In this document: positions 7,437 to 13,029 of the stretch, in pieces | Numbering within the stretch: the first letter of the stretch is position 1 | How the letters are laid out: every line of letters begins with the position of its first letter | Origin: JAQGMJ01 sp036271855 | Lineage (GTDB): Bacteria > Pseudomonadota > Gammaproteobacteria > Burkholderiales > JAEUOS01 | DNA: 13,029 nucleotides | Assembly (NCBI GenBank): GCA_036271855.1 | Contig: DATAZV010000334.1 | Span: 1-13,029, forward strand | Direction of reading: 5' to 3' | Position numbers and translations under genes: made by a program | Notes under the pieces: generated by a model | Database searches by the model: none | What the model saw: the letters and a program-made list of their open reading frames with translations, nothing else | What the model was told of the DNA's origin: nothing

Positions 7437-8635
7437 CACGCGGCGACCGCCTTGTCGCGCAGCACCGCCGGCAGATGGGCGCGGATGGCGGCGATCTGCC
7501 GTGCCACCACCTTGACCTCGTCATAGAGTTCAAGCGCACGTGCACGGCCGGCCGCGCCCATGCGCGAGCGCAGGCCAGGGTCGGCAATCAGGCGCATGAA
7601 TGCCTGCTCCAACGCCGCGGCATCACGCGTCGGCACCAGCAGGCCGGTCTGCTCGCGCACCACCTCTTCGCGCGAGCCGCGAATATCGGTGGCGACCACC
7701 GGCAGCCCCATGTGCATCGCCTCGATGATCGAGCGCGGCATGCCCTCGCGATACGAAGGCAGGGTGAATACGTCCATCGCCGCGCACAGGTCGGGCACGT
7801 CGTTGCGCATGCCGGTGAGGATCAGGCGCGGGCCGAGCGCGGCTTGCGCGCGTTCCAGTTGCGCGCCGATCCCGCTGTCGCGCTCGCTGGCGAGATGGCC
7901 GCCGATCACCAGGAAATAAGCTTGCGGCGACTGCCGCGCGACGCCGGCGGCGGCGGCAAAGAATTCTCCATAGCCCTTTTCCGCCACCATGCGGCCGATC
8001 ATGCCGACCACCACCGCCTCCTGTGGAATGCCGAGTTCGGCGCGCATCTCCACGCGTGGTCGCGCCGACTGCGGATTGAAACGGGCGACATCGACGCCAT
8101 TGCCGATCGCCTGCACGCGTTCGGCCGGCAGGAAACCGCGGGCGACCGCGGTTTGCGCGTCTTCCTCGCTTTGGGTGAACAACAGGTCGGTGCAGCGTCC
8201 GCCCAGCCATTCGAGAAAGGTGAATATCGCTTTCGGCAAAGGCTTCATCTGCTCGTGGAAATAAAAGCCGTGGGCGGTATAGACGATCAAGGGCACGCCG
8301 GCCACGCGGGCGGCGATCCGCCCCAGCAGCGCCGCCACCGGCGTGTGCGCATGCACGACGTCGAATTTCTCGCGGCGCAACAGCGCGATCAGGCGCAGCA
8401 GGGACCAGGCGTGCCGGAACGGGTTGAAGCCGCGCGAAATGGCCACCGTCGCAATCACATAGCCGCGCGCGCGCAGGCCTTCGACTTCGCCTTCATCGCC
8501 GCATACCGCGGTCACCTGCCAGCCCGCGCCGCGCATGCCGTCGATCAGCGGGAGCAATAGATATTTCAGGGTGAAATCGACCGCGCAGAGTTGGCAAACC
8601 TTGAGAGTCACGAAGTGGGCTGGGCGGAAAAACAT
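7436..8635 (-). CDS. GT4-family glycosyltransferase (O-antigen assembly)
   Basis: Up to 399 residues with a GT-B fold. The N-terminal domain runs from VCQLCAVDFTLKYLLLPL to FDVVHAHTPVAALLG and VYTAHGFYFHE. The C-terminal domain has GNGVD (178-182), GMIGRMVAEKGY (211-222, with the phosphate-binding Arg215 and Lys220), and the EX7E-type motif EGMPRSIIE (Glu297 to Glu305). By family it is a retaining transferase using a nucleotide-sugar donor. From its place ahead of wbpL and wbpM it probably adds the second sugar to the lipid-linked HexNAc. A perfect -10 (TATAAT, minus strand, 8643-8638) lies only 2 nt before ATG 8635, so a transcript from it would begin inside this reading frame; GTG at 8609-8611, giving a 391-residue protein starting at VTLKVCQL, may be the true start. 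Neither candidate has a clear Shine-Dalgarno. Donor sugar unknown. Confidence 0.85.
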   Translation of the reverse strand: MFFRPAHFVTLKVCQLCAVDFTLKYLLLPLIDGMRGAGWQVTAVCGDEGEVEGLRARGYVIATVAISRGFNPFRHAWSLLRLIALLRREKFDVVHAHTPVAALLGRIAARVAGVPLIVYTAHGFYFHEQMKPLPKAIFTFLEWLGGRCTDLLFTQSEEDAQTAVARGFLPAERVQAIGNGVDVARFNPQSARPRVEMRAELGIPQEAVVVGMIGRMVAEKGYGEFFAAAAGVARQSPQAYFLVIGGHLASERDSGIGAQLERAQAALGPRLILTGMRNDVPDLCAAMDVFTLPSYREGMPRSIIEAMHMGLPVVATDIRGSREEVVREQTGLLVPTRDAAALEQAFMRLIADPGLRSRMGAAGRARALELYDEVKVVARQIAAIRAHLPAVLRDKAVAA

Positions 8636-8681
8636 ATATTATAGAAGGTTGCAAAGAGCCCACCCCAAGTTTCCCTCCCGA
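8636..8681. promoter_or_regulatory. Short divergent control region between GT4 operon and gmd
   Basis: An AT-rich island in a GC-rich context. On the minus strand TATAAT (8643-8638) is preceded by TTGGGG (8668-8663) with a 19-bp spacer, a plausible though loosely spaced sigma-70 promoter for the GT4-wbpL-wbpM operon. No convincing plus-strand promoter for gmd is visible; the best -10-like run is TATTAT at 8637-8642 without a matching -35. A 7-bp inverted repeat, GTGGGCT at 8615-8621 and AGCCCAC at 8657-8663, is centred on the -10. Function is inferred. Confidence 0.45.
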
Positions 8682-9767
8682 ATGCCAAAAACTGCACTCA
8701 TCACCGGAATTACCGGCCAGGACGGCGCCTATCTGGCGGAATTCCTGCTCGACAAAGGCTACCAGGTGCACGGCATCAAGCGCCGTACCTCGCTGTTCAA
8801 CACCGGGCGCATCGATCACCTGTACCAGGACCCGCACGAGAAAGGCGCGCGCTTTTTCCTGCACCACGGCGACCTGACCGACTCGATGAGCATCATCCGC
8901 GTGATCCAGACGGTGCAGCCCGACGAAATCTACAACCTCGGCGCGCAAAGCCATGTCGCGGTTTCCTTCGAAGAGCCGGAGTACACCGCCAATTCGGACG
9001 CCACCGGCGCCCTGCGGGTGCTCGAAGCTATCCGCATCCTCGGCCTGGAAAAAAAGACCCGCTTCTACCAGGCTTCCACCTCGGAGCTCTACGGCCTGGT
9101 GCAGGAGACACCGCAGAAGGAGACCACGCCCTTCTACCCGCGCAGCCCGTACGCGGTGGCCAAGCTCTACGCCTACTGGATCACGGTGAATTACCGCGAG
9201 GCTTACGGCATGTTTGCCTGCAACGGCATCCTGTTCAACCATGAGTCGCCGCTGCGCGGCGAGACCTTCGTCACACGCAAGATCACGCGCGCGCTGGCGC
9301 GCATCAAGCTGGGCATCCAGGACTGCCTGTACCTTGGCAACATGGAAGCCAGGCGCGATTGGGGCCATGCCAAGGACTATATCGAAGCGCAATGGCTGAT
9401 GCTGCAACAGGAAAAGCCCGAGGACTTCGTCATCGCCACCGGCGAGCAGCATAGCGTGCGTGAATTTGTCGACGCGGCGGCAGCGGAGCTTGACCTGGTG
9501 CTGGCCTGGAAGGGCAGCGGCGCCGACCTGAAAGCGTTCGATGCCAAAGGCCGATGCGTGGTGGCGGTGGACCCGCGCTATTTCCGGCCGACCGAGGTGG
9601 AGACCTTGCTGGGCGACCCGTCCAAGGCAAAGCGTCTGCTCGGCTGGTCGCCGAAAATCACGTTCAAGGAACTGGTGGCGGAGATGGCGCGCGAGGACCT
9701 CGCCCTGGCCGAGCGCGACGCGCTGGTGCGCAAGCACGGCTATACGGTGAACGAGCCGCAGGAATAG
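8682..9767 (+). CDS. gmd: GDP-mannose 4,6-dehydratase
   Basis: A 361-residue extended SDR matching Gmd in length and motifs. The NADP-binding GITGQDGAY is at 9-17. The catalytic set is Thr133 and Glu135 in the STSELYG strand, plus Tyr157 and Lys161 in SPYAVAK. GDP-mannose contacts are seen in LFNHESPLRGETFVTRKIT (about 184-202) and GNMEARRDWGHAKDYIEA (about 219-236). It converts GDP-D-mannose to GDP-4-keto-6-deoxy-D-mannose in the cytoplasm using bound NADP(H). The open frame reaches back to 8535, but that would overlap the opposite GT4 gene and the AT-rich control region. ATG 8682 starts the conserved MPKTALITG. No recognisable Shine-Dalgarno precedes it. The fcl gene begins 3 nt after the TAG stop, so the two enzymes are co-expressed. 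Confidence 0.97.
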   Translation: MPKTALITGITGQDGAYLAEFLLDKGYQVHGIKRRTSLFNTGRIDHLYQDPHEKGARFFLHHGDLTDSMSIIRVIQTVQPDEIYNLGAQSHVAVSFEEPEYTANSDATGALRVLEAIRILGLEKKTRFYQASTSELYGLVQETPQKETTPFYPRSPYAVAKLYAYWITVNYREAYGMFACNGILFNHESPLRGETFVTRKITRALARIKLGIQDCLYLGNMEARRDWGHAKDYIEAQWLMLQQEKPEDFVIATGEQHSVREFVDAAAAELDLVLAWKGSGADLKAFDAKGRCVVAVDPRYFRPTEVETLLGDPSKAKRLLGWSPKITFKELVAEMAREDLALAERDALVRKHGYTVNEPQE

Positions 9768-9770
9768 GCT

Positions 9771-10736
9771 GTGCAAAAATCAGCAAGGATTTACGTTGCC
9801 GGCCATCGCGGCCTGGCCGGTTCGGCCCTGGTGAGGCGCCTGCAGCGCGGCGGCTACACCCATCTGGTGACCCGCACCCACGCGGAGCTGGACCTGACCG
9901 ACGCGGCGGCGACGCAGGCGTTTTTTGCCGCCGAGCGCCCGGACTATGTGCTGCTGGCGGCCGCCAAGGTGGGCGGCATCCTGGCCAACGACACCTACCC
10001 GGCGGATTTCATCCGCGAGAACCTGGCGATCCAGAACAACGTGATCCATCAGGCCTGGAGCCATGGCGTCAAGCGCCTGCTGTTTCTCGGCTCTTCCTGC
10101 ATTTACCCGCGCGACTGCCCGCAGCCGATCCGCGAAGACTACCTGCTGACCGGGCCGCTGGAAGCAACCAACCGCGCTTACGCGCTGGCGAAAATCGCCG
10201 GGGTGGAAATGTGCTGGAGCTACAATCGGCAGCACGGCGCGCGCTTCCTGGCGGCAATGCCAACCAATCTCTACGGTCCGGGCGACAACTATGACCTGAA
10301 AAATTCCCACGTGCTGCCGGCGCTGATGCGCAAGATGCACGAGGCAAAGATGGCAGGCCGCAAGCAGGTCGAAATCTGGGGCAGCGGCAAGCCCCTGCGC
10401 GAATTCCTGCATTCGGACGACATGGCCGACGCCTGCGTGCATTTGATGGAACTGCCGGACTCCGCGTTCGCGGCGCTGACAGCCTCGATCACCACGGCGC
10501 CGCTGATCAACGTAGGTTCGGGTGTCGACCAGACCATTGTCGAGCTGGCCCGCCTGATCAGGCAAGCGGTGGGATACGACGGCGAATTCGTGTTTGACGC
10601 CAGCAAGCCGGATGGCACGCCGAGAAAGCTCCTGGATGTATCGAAACTGCTTGCCACCGGGTGGCAGCCGCGCTTCACCCTGCAAACCGGCTTGGCGGAT
10701 GCCTATCGCGATTTCCTCGAAAACCACGCGGTTTGA
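9771..10736 (+). CDS. fcl: GDP-L-fucose synthase (GDP-4-keto-6-deoxymannose 3,5-epimerase/4-reductase)
   Basis: A 321-residue SDR, the standard length for Fcl/WcaG. The NADP-binding motif is GHRGLAG (11-17). The active site has GSSCIYP (107-113) with Ser108/109 and the epimerase Cys110, then Tyr137 and Lys141 in AYALAK. PTNLYGPGDNY and NSHVLPALMRK follow (the His is the usual second epimerase residue), then REFLHSDDMADAC. It epimerises C3 and C5 and reduces C4 of the Gmd product to give GDP-L-fucose (GDP-L-colitose-type pathways use other enzymes). Translation starts at GTG 9771. A Shine-Dalgarno AGGAA (9760-9764) lies 6 nt upstream and just ahead of the gmd stop codon, which settles the start and suggests coupling. 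A strong terminator follows. Confidence 0.96.
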   Translation: MQKSARIYVAGHRGLAGSALVRRLQRGGYTHLVTRTHAELDLTDAAATQAFFAAERPDYVLLAAAKVGGILANDTYPADFIRENLAIQNNVIHQAWSHGVKRLLFLGSSCIYPRDCPQPIREDYLLTGPLEATNRAYALAKIAGVEMCWSYNRQHGARFLAAMPTNLYGPGDNYDLKNSHVLPALMRKMHEAKMAGRKQVEIWGSGKPLREFLHSDDMADACVHLMELPDSAFAALTASITTAPLINVGSGVDQTIVELARLIRQAVGYDGEFVFDASKPDGTPRKLLDVSKLLATGWQPRFTLQTGLADAYRDFLENHAV

Positions 10737-10755
10737 GGAGCCGGAAGCTCGAAAT

Positions 10756-10781
10756 AAAAAAGCGCCCGCAGGCGCTTTTTT
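10756..10781. terminator. Bidirectional intrinsic terminator between fcl and erpA
   Basis: A perfect 11-bp stem: AAAAAAGCGCC at 10756-10766 pairs with GGCGCTTTTTT at 10771-10781 around a CGCA loop. It gives a U-tract on both strands and lies 20 bp after the fcl stop and 28 bp after the erpA stop on the other strand. It should end both convergent transcripts. Confidence 0.93.
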
Positions 10782-10788
10782 GTTGCTT

Positions 10789-10803
10789 AAAAGCTACGCT
10801 TTT
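10789..10803. terminator. Small secondary hairpin next to the main terminator
   Basis: AAAAGC (10789-10794), loop TAC, GCTTTT (10798-10803): a 6-bp stem with short A/T flanks, right after the erpA stop on the minus strand. It is weak alone but could help end the erpA transcript just ahead of the stronger hairpin. Confidence 0.4.
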
Positions 10804-10808
10804 GCGGG

Positions 10809-11159
10809 TTACACCGAGAATGACGAGCCGCAACCGCAAGTGGTGGTGGCGTTCGGATTCTTGATCACGAACTGGGCACCTTGCAGGTCTTCCTTGTAGT
10901 CGATCTCGGCGCCGACCAGGTACTGGTAGCTCATCGAGTCGACCAGCAGCTTGACACCGTTTTTTTCCATCAAAGTGTCGTCTTCGTTGACGGCCTCGTC
11001 GAAGGTGAAGCCGTACTGGAATCCCGAGCAGCCGCCGCCGGAGACGAACACGCGCAGCTTGAGTTCGGTATTGCCTTCTTCCTCGATCAGGCTGGCCACC
11101 TTGTTGGCGGCGCTTTCGGTAAATACGAAGGGAGCGGGAATTTCAGCAACGGCGTTCAT
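10809..11159 (-). CDS. erpA: Iron-sulfur cluster insertion protein ErpA (A-type carrier)
   Basis: A 116-residue A-type Fe-S carrier with the three conserved cysteines: Cys44 in SGGGCSGFQYGF, and Cys108 and Cys110 in the C-terminal TCGCGSSF. It receives [2Fe-2S]/[4Fe-4S] clusters from the Isc/Suf scaffold and hands them to apo-enzymes; in many proteobacteria it is essential or needed for respiratory and isoprenoid enzymes. The GFQYGF and ATTTCGCGSSFSV stretches favour ErpA over IscA, as does the neighbourhood. ATG at 11157-11159 has a Shine-Dalgarno AGGAA (minus strand, 11170-11166) 6 nt upstream, and a good promoter lies just before it, so it can be expressed apart from the bactofilin gene. 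It is the last gene of the conserved block. Confidence 0.95.
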   Translation of the reverse strand: MNAVAEIPAPFVFTESAANKVASLIEEEGNTELKLRVFVSGGGCSGFQYGFTFDEAVNEDDTLMEKNGVKLLVDSMSYQYLVGAEIDYKEDLQGAQFVIKNPNATTTCGCGSSFSV

Positions 11160-11190
11160 GGTGGGTTCCTAAACAACGACAGATGTTCCT

Positions 11191-11219
11191 ATTATGGGGC
11201 CAGCCGGCTATAACTTCAA
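11191..11219 (-). promoter_or_regulatory. Sigma-70-type promoter of erpA
   Basis: On the minus strand TTGAAG (11219-11214), a 17-bp spacer, then CATAAT (11196-11191). Four of six bases at -35 and five of six at -10 match consensus with ideal spacing. The predicted start of transcription is near 11184, leaving a leader of about 25 nt that contains the erpA Shine-Dalgarno. Confidence 0.65.
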
Positions 11220-11291
11220 ACCCACGGGCAATAGGGGTATCGGCGCCGCAAAGGCCACCAGATCACCCCCAGACTCACCCGCGGCAGGGGG

Positions 11292-11702
11292 TCAGGCGTT
11301 GTTGGCGGCCAGCTTGAGGTTGCTGCGGCCGGATTCGCCGCCGGTGTGCTCGAGTTTGCCGTCGATGGTGGCACCCAGGTGGATTTCCAGGGTTTTGTAG
11401 TGCACGTCGCCGGTAACCCGCGCCTTGGGCTGCAATTCGAGGAATTCACTGACGTATATCGGGCCATCCACAGTGCCGTTGACCACGACATGAGCGGCGC
11501 GGATTTCGCCCTGGATACGCGCTGATTCACTCACCACCAAGGTGCTGTTGGTTTCGGTGCTGCCGGTGGCGGCCGCCACGTTCCCCTTGACCTGGCCGTC
11601 GATGCGCAGGCCGCCGGTAAAAACAACATCGCCCTCGATGATGGTGGTAACGCCGATCAGGCTTTCGATGGTGGTTTGGGGTTTGCTGCGCTTGCCTAAC
11701 AT
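11292..11702 (-). CDS. Bactofilin (polymer-forming cytoskeletal protein)
   Basis: A 136-residue protein with the bactofilin pattern: a short polar N-terminus (MLGKRSKPQTTIESLIG), then repeated short strands with Gly and alternating hydrophobics such as IIEGDVVFTGGLRIDGQVKG, VVVNGTVDGPIYVSEFLEL and VTGDVHYKTLEIHLGATIDG, which form a right-handed beta-helix. Bactofilins polymerise without nucleotide and act as membrane-associated scaffolds for cell shape or wall enzymes. ATG at 11700-11702 is preceded by AGGAG (11714-11710, minus strand) at 7 nt, overlapping the stop of the gene upstream. A TTG five codons earlier is rejected because it lies within that ribosome site. The C-terminus (HTGGESGRSNLKLAANNA) is short and polar. 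It is co-transcribed with the DUF6776-type membrane protein; a joint role is inferred. Confidence 0.92.
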   Translation of the reverse strand: MLGKRSKPQTTIESLIGVTTIIEGDVVFTGGLRIDGQVKGNVAAATGSTETNSTLVVSESARIQGEIRAAHVVVNGTVDGPIYVSEFLELQPKARVTGDVHYKTLEIHLGATIDGKLEHTGGESGRSNLKLAANNA

Positions 11703-11713
11703 GGAACCTCTCC

Positions 11714-12505
11714 TCAACTCTTGGCGTCGGCGGGGATGGCGGTTTCAGTGGCTTTCAGGGCATTGCCCTCCAGCAGACGAACCAGCACTTGTTTGGGACG
11801 GACTCCCGGCGGCAGCGTCAGGCTGCCCTCGGCGCGCTGAAAATAGCGGAATTTGACCTGTGTGCCCTGGGCTGCCGGATCATCGGCAGCTGGCAATCGG
11901 ATCATAGCACCGTTCGTGCCGTCGGCTGCGGGCGCCGGGGTGACTTCAAAGACCAGTTTTCCGGCGAATTCCGGCTCCTGGTTGCCGCCCATGATGCTGC
12001 CGGTCCGGGCGCCGCGCGTCAGCAGCATCCGGTATTTCAGCATCTGGCCGTCGACTTCGACCTTGAAGCCGTTGATGGCAAAGCTGCCCTCCTTGCGGTC
12101 GGTCGAAACCATGCCCTCGAACAGCGCCACATCCTCTTTCAGACGGGCGTTTTCAGTTTCCAGCGTATGCACCTGCTCGGCCATGCGCTTTTGCGTGGTG
12201 CGCTCGATGGCGATGTTACTGTCGGCGGAATTCTGTATCGCTTTCAGGCGGGTGTTTTCCTCCGTCAGTTGGGCGCTGCGGGTACGCAGCAGGGCGAGTT
12301 CCTGCTGCACTTCGGTGCTGTCGAACCCCGCGATCTTGCGCCCGGCGTCGTAGACGAAAGCGGCACCGGCGGTCGATACCGACAGCACGACAATCCAGAA
12401 CAAGGCACGCAGATACCAGGGAACATGGGTGCGCACCGACATTTTCGGCGCCGCAATGGTCATGCGGCGACGCAAAAAGCGCAGGGAGCGGAAATTCCAG
12501 GCCAT
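11714..12505 (-). CDS. DUF6776-type single-pass membrane protein with coiled coil
   Basis: A 263-residue protein of unknown function that I place in the DUF6776 family from its layout and gene order. A basic N-terminus (RSLRFLRRR, with MTIAAPKM and MSVRTHVPWYLR after it) precedes one transmembrane helix at about 32-51. A heptad-rich coiled coil spans about 62-131 (LALLRTRSAQLTEENTRLKA, VHTLETENARLKEDVALFEG). A compact, probably beta-rich C-terminal domain fills about 140-250. Positive-inside charge puts the C-terminal part in the periplasm. The first ATG (12503-12505) is kept because the basic segment before the second Met (residue 15) looks like part of the family's N-terminus; neither start has a clear Shine-Dalgarno. 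It follows argC by 42 bp, and its stop lies in the ribosome site of the bactofilin gene, so the two are probably translationally coupled. It is a candidate membrane partner of the bactofilin. Confidence 0.8.
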   Translation of the reverse strand: MAWNFRSLRFLRRRMTIAAPKMSVRTHVPWYLRALFWIVVLSVSTAGAAFVYDAGRKIAGFDSTEVQQELALLRTRSAQLTEENTRLKAIQNSADSNIAIERTTQKRMAEQVHTLETENARLKEDVALFEGMVSTDRKEGSFAINGFKVEVDGQMLKYRMLLTRGARTGSIMGGNQEPEFAGKLVFEVTPAPAADGTNGAMIRLPAADDPAAQGTQVKFRYFQRAEGSLTLPPGVRPKQVLVRLLEGNALKATETAIPADAKS

Positions 12506-12547
12506 GATGCAGCGGGCGCGGGTGCTTAAACCCGCGGCGCGCCTTGC

Positions 12548-13029
12548 CTAAGGGACCAGCCCGACACCGTCCAGGCCCGTGGTCTCGGGCAGGCCGCATA
12601 TCAGGTTCATCACTTGCACTGCCTGGCCGGCCGCGCCCTTGGTGAGGTTGTCGATCACCGAGAGGATCATCAGGGTGTCGCCCCCTTGCGGCCGGTGGAT
12701 TGCCAGCCTGCAGGTGTTGGCACCGCGCACCGAACGGGTGTCGGGTACCGAGCCGGGCGGCATGACGTCGACAAAAGGCTCGCCCTCGTAGGCTTGCTCG
12801 AACAGTTTCTGGAAGTCCGCTTCCTTGGTGATACGGGCATAGATGGTCGATTGCATGCCGCGCACCATCGGCACCAGGTGGGGTATGAAAATCAGCCCGA
12901 CCGGCGCGCCGGCGAAACGCGACAGTTCCTGCACGGTTTCCGGATGATGGCGATGGCCGGAGACGCCGTAGGACATGAAATTGTCCGCCACTTCGGAATA
13001 GATCAGGTTCAGTTCAGCTTTGCGCCCGG
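12548..13029 (-). CDS. argC: N-acetyl-gamma-glutamyl-phosphate reductase, C-terminal part
   Basis: The last 159 residues of ArgC; the 5' end lies beyond the right edge. The visible part begins GRKAELNLIYSEVADNFMSYG and continues with GHRHHPETVQEL, the conserved segment holding the catalytic histidine of the family, then FIPHLVPMVRGMQSTIYARI (substrate and dimer region) and the NADP-domain return strand VIDNLTKGAAGQAVQVMNLI. It ends GLDGVGLVP at TAG 12548-12550. ArgC reduces N-acetyl-glutamyl-phosphate to the semialdehyde with NADPH in arginine synthesis. It is the first visible gene of the minus-strand block argC-DUF6776-bactofilin-erpA. Its metabolic role has no obvious link with the genes downstream; only the conserved order ties them. 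Confidence 0.95.
   Translation of the reverse strand, partial: GRKAELNLIYSEVADNFMSYGVSGHRHHPETVQELSRFAGAPVGLIFIPHLVPMVRGMQSTIYARITKEADFQKLFEQAYEGEPFVDVMPPGSVPDTRSVRGANTCRLAIHRPQGGDTLMILSVIDNLTKGAAGQAVQVMNLICGLPETTGLDGVGLVP

Noticed and set aside
8493..9776. 427-codon minus-strand open frame opposite gmd
   Set aside because: gmd on the plus strand is unmistakable; this frame has no recognisable domain.
1..13029. CRISPR arrays, tRNA/rRNA genes, transposases, toxin-antitoxin or phage-defence genes
   Set aside because: No regularly spaced repeats, no structural RNA signatures and no such protein families were seen on either strand.

Overview
This 13 kb, GC-rich window carries a surface-polysaccharide locus (lipopolysaccharide core and O-antigen genes) that abuts a conserved housekeeping block. 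The organism is most likely a betaproteobacterium. I infer this from the right-hand block, whose transcription order argC, DUF6776-type membrane protein, bactofilin, erpA is one I associate with Betaproteobacteria. High GC, 4-nt start/stop overlaps and strong similarity to Pseudomonas-type wbp enzymes fit this. No mobile element, tRNA, rRNA or CRISPR array is visible, and no stretch over 300 bases lacks a gene.

Layout. (1) 1-1167, minus strand: two GT9 (heptosyltransferase-family) genes joined by an ATGA overlap; the second runs off the left edge. (2) 1280-4561, plus strand: a Wzy_C-type O-antigen ligase/polymerase, a third GT9 transferase and an SDR nucleotide-sugar reductase, tightly packed. 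(3) 4558-8635, minus strand, transcribed as GT4 glycosyltransferase, WbpL-like initiating glycosyl-phosphate transferase, then WbpM-like 4,6-dehydratase. (4) 8682-10736, plus strand: gmd and fcl, a complete GDP-mannose to GDP-L-fucose pathway, closed by a strong intrinsic terminator. (5) 10809-13029, minus strand: argC (5' end outside the window), DUF6776-type protein, bactofilin and erpA.

How the parts fit. The WbpM-like enzyme should make the UDP-4-keto-6-deoxy-HexNAc intermediate. The SDR reductase at 3596 should turn it into UDP-QuiNAc or UDP-FucNAc. The WbpL-like protein should load that sugar phosphate on undecaprenyl phosphate to start an O-unit. The GT4 enzyme probably adds a following sugar, with GDP-L-fucose as one possible donor. 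The GT9 enzymes probably build the inner core, and the Wzy_C protein would ligate (or polymerise) the O-chain. No flippase, ABC exporter or chain-length regulator is in the window, so the locus must continue to the left or be split.

Most of this is recognisable biochemistry. The less explained parts are the DUF6776/bactofilin pair, a tandem 12-bp repeat in front of the ligase operon, the start-codon/promoter conflict at the GT4 gene, and the convergent genes whose stop codons share one CTAG.
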